The notes beneath the pieces are model-generated. The model saw only the letters and a program-made list of their open reading frames with translations, was not told where the DNA came from and searched no databases. From assembly GCA_937950315.1 (NCBI GenBank), contig CALFDU010000001.1:89928-153927 (forward strand): a DNA stretch of 64,000 nucleotides, written 5' to 3'. The translations under genes were made by a program, and so were the position numbers. This stretch comes from an uncultured Saprospiraceae bacterium. Its GTDB lineage: Bacteria > Bacteroidota > Bacteroidia > Chitinophagales > Saprospiraceae. This document shows, one piece after another, positions 35,797 through 45,150 of the stretch (positions within the stretch are counted from its first letter, which is position 1; each line of letters opens with the position of its first letter).

Positions 35797-36489
35797 TTAG
35801 AACGATGTTCCAATTGTAAGTTTAATCTCGCTAGGTCTGTTTTTAAAGCTACTCTCATTATTCCCTCCAAAACGCATATTGTCTCCAAGAGCTTCAAAAG
35901 CATGGATGTATCGTACATCCAATGAAAAGATACCTAGATCGACCCCAAACGCTGCTTGACTGCTAAGATTTATTTTAGAATCTTTAGTTTCATAGCCTTG
36001 AAGTTCATCAAATTCAGTAATTGTAGCCAAATTGTACCGGATCATTGGACCAAATCCCAATCTAAATCTGTTATATCTAGCCCCTCCTAAGATGGGAACT
36101 TCGATATTTCTGAAAGATTCTGTGAAGATTTTTGCTGTTTTGTCCTTCTCCCCAAATCCATTTATGTCATAAGACAACTGAAAATTGGTGTGTTGGACTC
36201 CAAACTGGATAAATGCATAGTCAAACGTCTTATCAAAGAAAATTCCAACAGATTTGCTGCTGTTACTTCCTAAAAAGTCGATTTCGTAGGCAATTCCTTC
36301 ATCGGCCAGGTAGACCAGTACTGATTCAGGCTGCGTAAGACTAGCTCCGATTCCGATTCTAGGGCCGATTTTCCATTTACTTTCTTGTACTGGAAAAACT
36401 TCCTCTTGAATCTCATCCAAACTAAGATCTTGAGCTGATAAATTAAAGCATAAAAAGGTGGTGAAAATTGCAGTTAAAATGTGTTTCAT
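35797..36489 (-). CDS. Outer-membrane beta-barrel protein, PorT-like
   Basis: A 230-aa protein with signal peptide MKHILTAIFTTFLCFNLSAQ followed by amphipathic strands: KWKIGPRIGIGASLTQPES, SVGIFFDKTFDYAFIQFGVQHTNFQLSYDI, EVPILGGARYNRFRLGFGPMIRYNLATI and SSQAAFGVDLGIFSLDVRYIHAFEALG. This layout and the terminal KLTIGTSF strand, ending in Phe, match the PorT-family barrels common in Bacteroidota. True PorT belongs to type IX secretion, but the sequence alone does not show that role here. It is monocistronic. Confidence 0.72.
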   Translation of the reverse strand: MKHILTAIFTTFLCFNLSAQDLSLDEIQEEVFPVQESKWKIGPRIGIGASLTQPESVLVYLADEGIAYEIDFLGSNSSKSVGIFFDKTFDYAFIQFGVQHTNFQLSYDINGFGEKDKTAKIFTESFRNIEVPILGGARYNRFRLGFGPMIRYNLATITEFDELQGYETKDSKINLSSQAAFGVDLGIFSLDVRYIHAFEALGDNMRFGGNNESSFKNRPSEIKLTIGTSF

Positions 36490-36740
36490 TTTTTCGTTTT
36501 TAATGCAATTTTTAAAGTGTTGTCTCTGCTGTTGAATGCAGATAAAATTTGTCTATCCAAGAAAATAGTTAGATTTAATTACTTTAAAACGAAGAATCCT
36601 TAACTGTTGGCGAATATGGTTCTGTTTGTGGCTATTAAATCCTCTTGCCTCTTAGACGCTGCAAAGATTCATTAAATTATTTTTCCGTGCTTTATTTTAG
36701 CTTTAATTGTCAATGCAAAAGACTTAAGTGTAAAGCTTTG

Positions 36741-36748
36741 TACATTTG
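36741..36748 (+). promoter_or_regulatory. Bacteroidota-type -7 promoter element for purM
   Basis: TACATTTG matches TAnnTTTG and lies 20 bases before the ATG of purM. No strong TTTG -33 box is present at the expected distance. The preceding stretch 36490-36740 shows no gene. Confidence 0.5.
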
Positions 36749-36768
36749 CGGCTCAATATTTACTTAAA

Positions 36769-37935
36769 ATGAAGGATAGATACCAACAAAGAGGGGTTTC
36801 AGCGGGAAAGGAAGATGTGCATAAGGCCATCAAAAACATGTCCAAAGGGCTTTATGAATATGCTTTTTGTAAAATATTGCCTGACGTAGTGGGTGGTGAT
36901 GATGAATTTTGCAACGTAATGCATGCCGATACTGCTGGAACCAAGACCAGTTTGGCCTATCTATACTGGAAAGAAACCGGAGATATTTCTGTTTGGAAAG
37001 GGGTTGTTCAGGATGCTCTGGTCATGAATTTAGATGATTTAGGAGCAGTTGGGGCTATTCAAGATATTATTATCAGCTCAACTATTGGGAGAAATAGTAA
37101 GTTTATCCCCGGAGAAGTTCTAGGGGTTGTCATTAAGGCTGCTCAAGAATTTATTGATCAGATGGCTAGCTTGGGGATTAATTTATACCATTCTGGAGGA
37201 GAAACAGCTGATGTAGGAGATATTGTAAGAACCATCGATATCGGCTTTACCACTTTTGGTAGACTAAAAAGATCGGACCTTATTATCAATGATATTAAAG
37301 GTGGTGATGTGATCGTTGGATTGTCTTCTTCAGGGCAAGCGAGTTATGAGTCAGCATACAATGGGGGTATGGGCAGCAATGGATTAACTTCTGCTAGACA
37401 CGATGTCTTGAACAAACATTACGCCAGTGCATATCCTGAATCATATGAAAATTCGATACCAGATGAAGTGGTTTATTCTGGTTCCAAAAGATTGACAGAT
37501 ACTATTCAAATAAATGGACAAGACATCCATGTCGGGAAATTGATTCTTTCTCCCACCCGAACTTATCTACCAGTTTTGAAAGTAATGATGGATGAATTAA
37601 AAAATCAAATATCAGGAATTATACATTGTACAGGAGGAGCTCAGACCAAGGTAAAGCACTTTATAAATAACAAACACGTCGTCAAAGATAGTTTAATGGA
37701 GGTGCCGCCGCTTTTTCAATTGATCAAAGAAGAAAGCAATACCACTTGGAAAGAGATGTACAAAGTATTCAACATGGGGCATAGATTAGAGGTATATCTT
37801 CCTCAGCAACATGCTCAGACCATCATTGACATTGCCAATCGATTTGATATTGAAGCACAAGTAATTGGTTACGTTGATGACGCTTCTGAAAATAAAGTGT
37901 CGATCACCACTCCAGGTGGAGTAGTAGAATACTAA
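36769..37935 (+). CDS. purM: Phosphoribosylformylglycinamidine cyclo-ligase
   Basis: A 388-aa AIR synthase. This enzyme makes aminoimidazole ribotide from FGAM with ATP in purine synthesis. Visible: YQQRGVSAGKEDVHKAIKNM at the N-terminus; HADTAGTKTSLAYLYW, the Asp-x-x-Gly-Thr-Lys nucleotide motif; VVQDALVMNLDDLGAVGA, the metal-site DDL; LYHSGGETADVGDIV; GGDVIVGLSSSGQAS; and the C-terminal HCTGGAQTKVKHFI with MGHRLEVYLP. It is longer than the E. coli enzyme (345 aa) and divergent, as in other Bacteroidota. Alone in its unit; purB lies elsewhere in the window in another operon. Confidence 0.9.
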   Translation: MKDRYQQRGVSAGKEDVHKAIKNMSKGLYEYAFCKILPDVVGGDDEFCNVMHADTAGTKTSLAYLYWKETGDISVWKGVVQDALVMNLDDLGAVGAIQDIIISSTIGRNSKFIPGEVLGVVIKAAQEFIDQMASLGINLYHSGGETADVGDIVRTIDIGFTTFGRLKRSDLIINDIKGGDVIVGLSSSGQASYESAYNGGMGSNGLTSARHDVLNKHYASAYPESYENSIPDEVVYSGSKRLTDTIQINGQDIHVGKLILSPTRTYLPVLKVMMDELKNQISGIIHCTGGAQTKVKHFINNKHVVKDSLMEVPPLFQLIKEESNTTWKEMYKVFNMGHRLEVYLPQQHAQTIIDIANRFDIEAQVIGYVDDASENKVSITTPGGVVEY

Positions 37936-37956
37936 ACTTTGATCTTGTAAGATTAA

Positions 37957-39018
37957 TTACTTGTTGTTTTGCTTGTCAGCCCATTTGTTTTTTGCAAGTT
38001 CTTGCAAGTCAGTAACTGTATCTGTCTCATCAACGATTTCTTGCCCCAATAAGGTTTCAAACAAATCTTCCATACTTACAAGACCTACAATGTTGCCAAA
38101 CTCATCATTCACAACGCTAAGATGTTGTTTTTGCTTTGTGAGGGAGTTAAACAATTCGGGGAGTGGAGTAGAGTCAGAAATGAAGTTTACTGGTTTTTTA
38201 ATGTCACCAATAAGTGTCTCATTTTTATCTTCTGCCAGAAGTTCTAAAATTTTGTCCTTAAGTACAATTCCTGTAATATTATCAGTTTGCTCAGCATACA
38301 CAGGAATTCTTGAAAAAGGAATATTTTTATGGCTATTGTAAAATTCTTTTAAGTTTTGGTTTTCATTGGCCATAAAGCCAACGGTCTTTGGAGACATGAT
38401 ATCTCTGACCGTTTGTTTTTCAAAACTAAGCAGGTTGTTTATGATGGTACTTTCATTTGCCTTGAGCGCTCCACTTTCAGATCCTTCTAGGGTAATGGCT
38501 AAGATGTCTGATCTACTCAAAACACTTTTCTCTTTATCAGATTTCAATCGCTTTGTGATCAATTGTGAAATCCATACCAATGGTGCAAGTAAGAAGAGCA
38601 AAATTTTAAGGGTAGAAACGGTAAATGGTGCTAAGCCTTTCCAATTGTTTGCTCCTATTGTTTTTGGGATGATTTCTGAAAGTATCAAAATGGCTAAGGT
38701 CATAACCACTGCGACAATTGTTTCATAGCTCAAGGCAAATGATCCAATTTCAATATTCTTATCATTCCAGATAGATGCAGCCATTGAACCTACTCCGATT
38801 GCCCCTACAGTGTGCGCAATGGTATTCAATGTTAAAATTGCTGACAATGGACGATCGATATCTTCCTTGTATTCTTGAAGTGCCAATCCGGTGGATGATC
38901 CTTTACGAAGCTCTGCGCTGATATAGTTAGGGGTTATACTTAATAACACTGCTTCCAATATTGAGCAGAGGAAGGAGAAACCTATTGATAGAAGGAAAAA
39001 AAGTAATAATTGTACCAT
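37957..39018 (-). CDS. CNNM/CBS-domain membrane protein (hemolysin/CorC-type family)
   Basis: A 353-aa inner-membrane protein. The N-terminal DUF21/CNNM transmembrane domain (about 1-165) has four hydrophobic segments (LLLFFLLSIGFSFLCSILEAVLLS, AVVMTLAILILSEIIPKTIG) with the family SEIIPK motif. Two CBS domains follow (about 205-330: VRDIMSPKTVGFMA, IPVYAEQTDNITGIVLKDKILELL, LSVVNDEFGNIVGLVSMEDLFETLLGQEI). Members transport or regulate Mg2+/Co2+ and are often mislabelled as hemolysins. The transporter-associated C-terminal domain is absent, which is common in this shorter type. Confidence 0.9.
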   Translation of the reverse strand: MVQLLLFFLLSIGFSFLCSILEAVLLSITPNYISAELRKGSSTGLALQEYKEDIDRPLSAILTLNTIAHTVGAIGVGSMAASIWNDKNIEIGSFALSYETIVAVVMTLAILILSEIIPKTIGANNWKGLAPFTVSTLKILLFLLAPLVWISQLITKRLKSDKEKSVLSRSDILAITLEGSESGALKANESTIINNLLSFEKQTVRDIMSPKTVGFMANENQNLKEFYNSHKNIPFSRIPVYAEQTDNITGIVLKDKILELLAEDKNETLIGDIKKPVNFISDSTPLPELFNSLTKQKQHLSVVNDEFGNIVGLVSMEDLFETLLGQEIVDETDTVTDLQELAKNKWADKQNNK

Positions 39019-39283
39019 TTGTTCGTAGTTAATTTGTCGTAAAGATACGTTTGCATTTTATTAAATAGAATTATCATATGTAACTTCTTGTAAAATCAAC
39101 GCATTTATCTATGATAGCCCTATTTTATTGCCCTTGGGAGCACAGACTACAATTAATCATTTGTTCGTTATGACATTGACAGACATTTGTTTGTCAAGTT
39201 ATGACGTGTAGTTGATACTTTGTTATAATTAACATCACTGGTAATTATAATATGATAACTTTCTGTTTACAAACTACAAGACT

Positions 39284-40042
39284 ATGAAAGGAAGGGTTGT
39301 TGACTCAGGAATGAGATTCCTGAAGGTAGGGATGATCATGATATTAAGTATCATGCCCCTAAAAAGTGAGCTAATATCAGATTCTAGAGATATTGTATTG
39401 AATGTTCCCATCTTGAATATCAATGCATATATGATGGGTCTTGAGGAAATGGACAAAGAAGCTTACAGTGATCTACAGGATAATATAGACTACCTCAATG
39501 AGGAATTTGAGGGAAAAATTGGCTTCAAGCTTAACAATTTACATATGGATGTCAATGGTGCATATTTGCCAGACCTGTATGGTAATTTCTACAAAGGCGA
39601 AGGAGAGATGGTAAATGAAATTGTTGCTCCTATCGAACAAGAAGGTGCAGTAAACGTTTTTATTTTCCATACATATTGTAATGAAGGAACGGATCAAGCA
39701 TTGATGGGATTTACACCTGTACTTAGATCTGCATATCATAAATACAGCGATGCCTCTCCAAGTTTTGATAGAATTTATGTTGCGTATGAAGGTCTAGAAA
39801 ATCAAACCACCTTGGTCCACGAAATGGGACACTTTTTAGGATTAAAACACCCTTGGGAGATTACAGATCATGAAAAACTAAGATTGGGAATCAAACCCGA
39901 TAACGAAGCCAATAATCACATGACATACGGCAATGACGTTGATCACTTTACATCGCAACAATTGGAAATAATGAGAAGAAATGCTTTGGATTATAGGCAG
40001 TACTTGGCTGACAGAGTGGTTTCTGTTTCATTCAAGCCATAA
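39284..40042 (+). CDS. M43-like (pappalysin) zinc metalloprotease
   Basis: A 252-aa protein with an N-terminal hydrophobic signal (MRFLKVGMIMILSIMPLKSE, from either Met1 or Met10). The extended metzincin motif H179-E-x-x-H183-x-x-G-x-x-H189 (LVHEMGHFLGLKHPWE) is intact. A Met-turn candidate follows in NNHMTYGND. The preceding domain (FEGKIGFKLNNLHMDVNGAYLPDLYGNF, VNVFIFHTYCNE) fits pappalysin-family M43. It is small for M43 proteins of Bacteroidota, which usually carry C-terminal T9SS domains; none is present, so it may be periplasmic. Substrate unknown. Confidence 0.82.
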   Translation: MKGRVVDSGMRFLKVGMIMILSIMPLKSELISDSRDIVLNVPILNINAYMMGLEEMDKEAYSDLQDNIDYLNEEFEGKIGFKLNNLHMDVNGAYLPDLYGNFYKGEGEMVNEIVAPIEQEGAVNVFIFHTYCNEGTDQALMGFTPVLRSAYHKYSDASPSFDRIYVAYEGLENQTTLVHEMGHFLGLKHPWEITDHEKLRLGIKPDNEANNHMTYGNDVDHFTSQQLEIMRRNALDYRQYLADRVVSVSFKP

Positions 40043-40122
40043 AATTAAATGCGACTGCTCGTTTATTGAATGTAAAATTCATAGAAAAGAATTAGCCCTC
40101 TGGAAATACTTCAATTTGGGGC

Positions 40123-40172
40123 AAAAAAAATCCCAAACGTCCATAGCTTCTTTAAGCTGCGATTGTTTGGGA
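40123..40172 (-). terminator. Minus-strand terminator with no assigned gene; possible small RNA end
   Basis: GTTTGGGA (40165-40172) pairs with TCCCAAAC (40131-40138), with an inner AAGCT/AGCTT stem. On the minus strand this is followed by eight T (40123-40130), the signature of an intrinsic terminator. No minus-strand gene ends here. The stretch 40043-40457 otherwise lacks a credible gene, so an RNA starting somewhere around 40260-40400 could end at this site. An ACGACAT / ATGTCGT inverted repeat lies further upstream (about 40259-40314). Confidence 0.5.
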
Positions 40173-40457
40173 CAAGTAATCTTAAACTCCTACTGTAAAT
40201 ATATACATTTAGTTTTAAAATCCCAGTTATACATACGATTAAATTAGATATAATTTTACGACATGTGTATGTTGTTGAATTGTAGTCAATTATGAACATT
40301 TGTAAATGTCGTGTAAAGTAAAAATGGTTTTTAAAATCTTACTTTTACCTGAATGGGTACGTTAAATTAAATTTCATTGACAAGATTAGCTCAAATAATA
40401 ATCTTGGTACTCTTTAAGACAAATCCATCTTGTTAACTTGCGAGAGAATTCAGAGGA

Positions 40458-41192
40458 ATGGACTTAAAGTCGATCATTAAAAATATTATAAAATTGAGCC
40501 CGATAGCACTGACTAAAAATCATGGCTACGATATTCAAACCAAAAAGATCTTCAAACAAATATTGAAACCGGACAGCAACGTTATAGATGTAGGATGTCA
40601 CAAAGGAGAAATTCTTGATCTCATTTTAAAATTCGCACCGGATGGAAGTCATATTGGTTTTGAACCCATTCCTTCAATGTATGAAAACCTAGTAAAAAAG
40701 TATAGAGCCAAATCAAATTGTGTGATTAGTCCAATTGCGGTAAGCAATAAAATAGGAACAAGTTCATTTAATTATGTAATCAGTAACCCTTCATACAGCG
40801 GAATAAAGAAAAGGTCTTATGATAATCCTTCTGAAAAAGATACCAAGATTACTGTCGAAACAAACTTACTTGACAATATCATACCTCCAGATCAAAAAAT
40901 TGATTTGATAAAGATTGATGTAGAAGGAGGAGAAATGTTGGTCCTAGAAGGAGCTAAAAAAATAATTAGAAATCACAAACCTGTTATCTTATTCGAACAC
41001 GGTCTCGGTGCATCAGATTTTTATGAGACTGGACCCGAAGATGTATTTCAGTTCTTCGATGGATTTGGATATGAAATCTATACCCTGAAAGAATTTTTAA
41101 ATGATGAAAAACCCCTGAAAAAAGAAACCTTTAATGCGCAATTTTATGAAAAAATCAATTATTACTTCTTAGCCAAACACACTAAGCTATAA
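40458..41192 (+). CDS. FkbM family methyltransferase
   Basis: A 244-aa SAM-dependent methyltransferase. SAM-binding motif I is VIDVGCHKGEILDLILKFAP, followed by HIGFEPIPSMYENLVKKY, VISPIAVSNKIGTSSF and the FkbM hallmark IDLIKIDVEGGEMLVLEGAKKIIRNHKPVILFEHG. Such enzymes O-methylate sugars or polyketides, and in this setting possibly surface glycans. It is monocistronic; no other glycan genes are adjacent, so the substrate is unknown. Confidence 0.9.
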   Translation: MDLKSIIKNIIKLSPIALTKNHGYDIQTKKIFKQILKPDSNVIDVGCHKGEILDLILKFAPDGSHIGFEPIPSMYENLVKKYRAKSNCVISPIAVSNKIGTSSFNYVISNPSYSGIKKRSYDNPSEKDTKITVETNLLDNIIPPDQKIDLIKIDVEGGEMLVLEGAKKIIRNHKPVILFEHGLGASDFYETGPEDVFQFFDGFGYEIYTLKEFLNDEKPLKKETFNAQFYEKINYYFLAKHTKL

Positions 41193-41236
41193 TCAATCTG
41201 AAGTAAAAAGTATTCCAGGAAATTTAGTTTTTTGAA

Positions 41237-42961
41237 CTAGCCTTTCATTTTTATTTTTTCATGATCAATCCAGGTATTTATATTTTTTTCTAATAGTTGT
41301 AATGGCACACAGCCAGATTCCAAGATGATATTGTGAAACTGCTTTATATCAAAATTGCCATTCATTTCTCTTTCTGCTTTTTCTCTTAACCCAATGATCT
41401 TAAGTTGTCCGATTTTGTAGGATAAAGCCTGTCCAGGCATAGCCATATATCTTTCAATCTCTGAAACAATATTTTCCACTGACTCAGCTTCATTTTCCAA
41501 TGAATATTGTATTGCTTGTTCTCTTGTCCATCCTTTGGCATGTAATCCAGTATCTACAACCAGACGTATTGCTCTATGTATTTCTTGCGAAAGCATACCA
41601 AAATATTGAAATGGATCTTTGTACAACCCTAGTTCTTCTCCCAATGATTCACAATACAAGGCCCAACCTTCTCCATAAGCAGTATACCAAATCGATTTTC
41701 TAAATGCCGGTAAGTTTTGATTTTCCTGCTGTAAAGAAATCTGATAATGATGACCAGGAATTGCTTCATGTAAAAATAGATCCTCGTCATAAAGAATGTT
41801 GTATTTATGTACATCAGGAATTGGCACATAGAAGATGCCAGGTCTAGAACCATCTATGGATGGAGGAAAGTATTCTGGTGATGTAGTAGCTTCACGAAAC
41901 GATTCGGTTCTCCTTACCTCAAAAGCAGCTTTCGGCTGTAAATCAAACAATTGATTTAATTTTGGCAATATCCTTTGGTAGATTGCATTAAAATGTTCGA
42001 TGACTTCTTGTGGTTCTTCAAATGGCATCAAGACTTCATAACTTCTGATGAAATCAAAAAACGAACTTAAGTCCCCTTTGTAGTCTAATGAATCCTTTAC
42101 CTTTTCCATTTCATTTCTCAACCGGGTAACTTCTCTTAAACCTATTTGATGGATTTCGTCGGCGGACATGGACGAGTTTGTGTTAAGTTTGATCATGTAT
42201 TGGTACATGTCTGCTCCATGTTTGTAGGCTCCTATGCCACTTGTTTTTCTCCCTTTCGGCAAATATTCATTTTGCAAAAAGCTAGTCATTCTGCGATACA
42301 TAGGTTTGATCTTGTCCTCAACCATTTTTTCAAATCTCTTTCGGATAAGTCCTTTGTTTTGATCTGAAATATTTGAAGGGATATTCAATGCAGGTTTGTA
42401 AAAAAGATGGGCCTCAAAGTCACCTTCTGCCAATTCAGCAAATTGCGGTATCACTTTTTTTATCAAGGAAGTAGGTTGGACAATACCACTAGAAATACCT
42501 TGTCGCATATTCTCAATGGCTGTTTCACACCATACAAGGTATTGATCCACTCTTTCAAGCCAACGGTCATAATCTTCTGTGGTGTTAAAAGCTTGGGCAG
42601 ATTCACCACTAGCAAATTGACCTACAACATGATTGATCGACCATGTCTGATCAATTGGGGTGAGTTCCAAAGGGAACGCCAATCCTTCTAGTTGGATGTC
42701 GCATTCATAATTCAAAATTTCATGACTCATTTGATCATTTCTATTCATTGCAGTTTTATCAAATTCACTCAACTCCTTTTTGATACCCAATAAAAATTCT
42801 TTGAGATTGTTTTTGTATTCTTTTGATATTGAATTGGCAAATAAATGGTCAAATCTATGGTCTCCAGCATAAGTAGCGTTGACAGGTTCAAATGATAATT
42901 TGCCTTCATGGTATTTATCTAATAGTGCTTGGAACGTATTGTTGGATTTTATTGAATGCAT
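41237..42961 (-). CDS. DUF885 family putative metallopeptidase
   Basis: The frame opens at 42991 within the terminator of the upstream gene. The Met at 42961 (MHSIKSNNTFQALLDKYHEG) is a better start, giving 574 aa. The family's zinc motif is LHEAIPGHHYQISLQQEN, then YGEGWALYCESLGEELGLYKDP and the C-terminal ARE-like segments YMAMPGQALSYKIGQLKI. DUF885 proteins resemble M2/M3-type peptidases with an all-helical fold. There is no signal peptide, so it is probably cytoplasmic, unlike many relatives that are lipoproteins. Peptidase activity is inferred from the motif. Confidence 0.88.
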   Translation of the reverse strand: MHSIKSNNTFQALLDKYHEGKLSFEPVNATYAGDHRFDHLFANSISKEYKNNLKEFLLGIKKELSEFDKTAMNRNDQMSHEILNYECDIQLEGLAFPLELTPIDQTWSINHVVGQFASGESAQAFNTTEDYDRWLERVDQYLVWCETAIENMRQGISSGIVQPTSLIKKVIPQFAELAEGDFEAHLFYKPALNIPSNISDQNKGLIRKRFEKMVEDKIKPMYRRMTSFLQNEYLPKGRKTSGIGAYKHGADMYQYMIKLNTNSSMSADEIHQIGLREVTRLRNEMEKVKDSLDYKGDLSSFFDFIRSYEVLMPFEEPQEVIEHFNAIYQRILPKLNQLFDLQPKAAFEVRRTESFREATTSPEYFPPSIDGSRPGIFYVPIPDVHKYNILYDEDLFLHEAIPGHHYQISLQQENQNLPAFRKSIWYTAYGEGWALYCESLGEELGLYKDPFQYFGMLSQEIHRAIRLVVDTGLHAKGWTREQAIQYSLENEAESVENIVSEIERYMAMPGQALSYKIGQLKIIGLREKAEREMNGNFDIKQFHNIILESGCVPLQLLEKNINTWIDHEKIKMKG

Positions 42962-42975
42962 AGTGTGTTTGCTGT

Positions 42976-43015
42976 AAAAAAAAAAGAGCATCTGCTTACT
43001 CGCTGATGCTCTTTT
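42976..43015 (-). terminator. Terminator of the Cys-rich lipoprotein gene
   Basis: AAAAGAGCATC (42982-42992) and GATGCTCTTTT (43005-43015) form an 11-bp stem. On the minus strand a T-run of about ten follows. It sits 24 bases after the lipoprotein stop and directly before the start of the DUF885 gene. Confidence 0.88.
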
Positions 43016-43038
43016 GATTTTATATTTTATTTTTTTTC

Positions 43039-43596
43039 TTAGTTGTGATAAGCAGAATTATGGCTTAATGCATTTCCGCATTGTGAACAAGATCCAGCTC
43101 CTCCAGCTCCTCCTGAACAACCTGCTGAGCATGTGTAATGCCATACACCATCAGCATTCTGTGGTGGCTCTGGAGCCTTCGTCACTTGTTGTGGTACAAG
43201 AGGTGTTGATGTTACGCCATTGTTTCCCATTGGTGGAGTTGTTATAGTTTGAATTCCTCCTGTCGTAGTTGAAGTAGAAGTTCCAGCTACAGGTGGTGGA
43301 GTAGGTGCTTGATTATGAAAAGCCGCATTGTGCACATAAGCAGTTCCACAAGTCGGACAACTCCCTTGAGCGTCGCCGCCGCTTCCTTCACAGCTATTTG
43401 GGCAATAATAATGAGGAAGTGATCCGACGCCAGCTGGAGCCCCTTGAATACCAGCATTTGCTGCTGCTGTTGCTGCGGCATCTGCAGCAGCTTTTTGTCC
43501 TTCAGACAATAAAGTTCCTGGTCGCGTAGGTTTGTCTGCACATGAAGCTAAAAACAAAATCGCACCGAATATTATGAGTAATCCAGATTTTTTCAT
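43039..43596 (-). CDS. Lipoprotein with two copies of a Cys/His zinc-ribbon-like motif
   Basis: A 185-aa protein with signal MKKSGLLIIFGAILFLASC (lipobox Cys19). After an Ala-rich stretch come two copies of a Cys-rich unit: residues about 62-95 (HYYCPNSCEGSGG.. then CPTCGTAYVHNAAFHN) and about 152-185 (HYTCSAGCSGGAGG.. then CSQCGNALSHNSAYHN). The general form is HY-x-C-x3-C-x(9-11)-C-x2-CG-x-A-x2-HN-x-A-x-HN, with a Pro/Thr-rich linker between. Four Cys and conserved His per unit suggest zinc or another metal. Surface or periplasmic metal binding is inferred; no enzyme motif is present. Confidence 0.8.
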   Translation of the reverse strand: MKKSGLLIIFGAILFLASCADKPTRPGTLLSEGQKAAADAAATAAANAGIQGAPAGVGSLPHYYCPNSCEGSGGDAQGSCPTCGTAYVHNAAFHNQAPTPPPVAGTSTSTTTGGIQTITTPPMGNNGVTSTPLVPQQVTKAPEPPQNADGVWHYTCSAGCSGGAGGAGSCSQCGNALSHNSAYHN

Positions 43597-43733
43597 ATTT
43601 CTTTTTTAAGTTAATATGCCTAGTCTTAATGACTTTAGCGATAACAAAGATAATAATATTATATACGAATACCCGTTTTATTTGTCCGCTAGCAGTATAT
43701 TTTTAATTATTTACATATTATAAAAAATCATAA

Positions 43734-43741
43734 TATATTTG
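43734..43741 (+). promoter_or_regulatory. Bacteroidota-type -7 promoter element for the NamZ-like gene
   Basis: TATATTTG matches TAnnTTTG. Transcription would begin about 6-8 bases downstream, at or next to the ATG at 43749. This favours the second ATG (43758) as the real start of the following gene. Confidence 0.5.
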
Positions 43742-43757
43742 TCATTCAATGATATTT

Positions 43758-44966
43758 ATGAAAGCCACTCAACTAATGCGTTCTTCAATACTTTTGGTAA
43801 TCTGCCTTTTTGCTTGTCAGCAAAAACCAGTATCTCAGACAATCGGTAATGAATTGACTAGAAATTCTCTTTTGGTAGGTGCTGAAAATACCTTCGCATA
43901 TTTCCCATTACTTTCTGGAAAAAGTGTAGCAGTGGTTGCCAATCAAACCAGCGTAATCAAAGCAGAACATTTGGTGGATCGATTAATAGCTGCTGATATT
44001 CAAGTAAAAAAAGTTTTTGCTCCTGAGCATGGTTTTAGAGGAAAAGCAGATGCAGGCGAAACAGTCAATGATGAACTTGATGCCAAAACGGGGCTTCCAA
44101 TCATTTCACTGTATGGCAAAAATAAAAAACCTTCTCCTGAAGTATTACAAGATGTAGATATCGTTGTTTTTGATATCCAAGATGTTGGCGTTAGGTTTTA
44201 TACCTACATTTCTACCTTGCATTACGTGATGGAAGCATGTGCTGAATCTGGAACCAAATTGCTTGTCTTGGATCGGCCCAATCCTCATGCCCATTATGTT
44301 GATGGACCGATGATGGAAGAGGAATATAAATCTTTTGTTGGTATGCACGACGTACCTGTAATTTACGGATTGACCATCGGTGAATATGCAAAAATGATCA
44401 ATGGTGAATCATGGTTAAAAGGAGGAATCAAATGTGATCTTGAAGTTGTCTTTTGTATGAACTATAATCGTCAAAAGCACTATGCTCTTCCCATAAAACC
44501 TTCACCCAATTTACCCAATGCACTTTCCGTTCAATTGTATCCTTCGCTTTGTTTCTTCGAAGGAACTACGATAAGTGCTGGAAGAGGTACCAATAAACAG
44601 TTTCAATGTTACGGTCATCCAAAATTAGACAAACCAGATAGTTTTACTCCTCAAGCCAATGAAGGTGCTAAGTATCCAAAGTTTAAAAACGAATTGATCC
44701 AGGGCGTAGATCTTTCGGGCTTAACAACGCAAGATGTATTTGAAGAAAATGGATTGAATCTGTCCTATCTTTTAGATGCTTACGCAAATTTGGAGGCTGC
44801 AGAGAACAACTTTTTCTTGGATAATAATTTTTTTGAAAAACTAGCAGGTACTAAAAATTTGCGAAAGCAAATTCTAGAAGAAAAATCTGCGGAAGAAATC
44901 AAAGCTTCGTGGCAGACTGATTTAGATGAGTACAAGAAAGTAAGGGAAAAGTATTTGGCGTATTAA
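43758..44966 (+). CDS. DUF1343 / NamZ-family exo-beta-N-acetylmuramidase, lipoprotein
   Basis: A 402-aa protein from the Met at 43758 (a start at 43749 would add MIF). The signal MKATQLMRSSILLVICLFAC ends in a lipobox. Family blocks: VAVVANQTSVIKAEHLVDRL, KVFAPEHGFRGKADAGETV, IISLYGKNKKPSPE, IVVFDIQDVGVRFYTYISTLHYVMEAC, LLVLDRPNPHAHYVDGPM, IKPSPNLPNALSVQLYPSLCFFEGT and SAGRGTNKQFQ. DUF1343 proteins include NamZ, which removes terminal MurNAc from peptidoglycan fragments; a wall-recycling role is inferred. It is monocistronic. No other mur-recycling gene is near. Confidence 0.88.
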   Translation: MKATQLMRSSILLVICLFACQQKPVSQTIGNELTRNSLLVGAENTFAYFPLLSGKSVAVVANQTSVIKAEHLVDRLIAADIQVKKVFAPEHGFRGKADAGETVNDELDAKTGLPIISLYGKNKKPSPEVLQDVDIVVFDIQDVGVRFYTYISTLHYVMEACAESGTKLLVLDRPNPHAHYVDGPMMEEEYKSFVGMHDVPVIYGLTIGEYAKMINGESWLKGGIKCDLEVVFCMNYNRQKHYALPIKPSPNLPNALSVQLYPSLCFFEGTTISAGRGTNKQFQCYGHPKLDKPDSFTPQANEGAKYPKFKNELIQGVDLSGLTTQDVFEENGLNLSYLLDAYANLEAAENNFFLDNNFFEKLAGTKNLRKQILEEKSAEEIKASWQTDLDEYKKVREKYLAY

Positions 44967-45150
44967 AACCGAAAAAATAATTTGGTTGAGACAGGACGCA
45001 TTATTACTATTTGCTCGTTTCCAGTTATGTCACCTGTATTACAAAAATGAAAATTAGAAAAATTTAATCATCATAAGTTTGAATGAAAAAAAATGTGTTT
45101 TCTATATTAGGTGAATAGTTTAAACAACCTTACTAAAGACCAACTTCCAT

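Noticed and set aside
39284..40042. T9SS-exported status for the M43-like protease
   Set aside because: The protein ends soon after the zinc domain, with no sorting domain.
40111..40299. 62-codon minus-strand frame between the M43-like and FkbM genes
   Set aside because: It includes the terminator hairpin inside its coding part and has no protein-like features. A non-coding transcript is more plausible.
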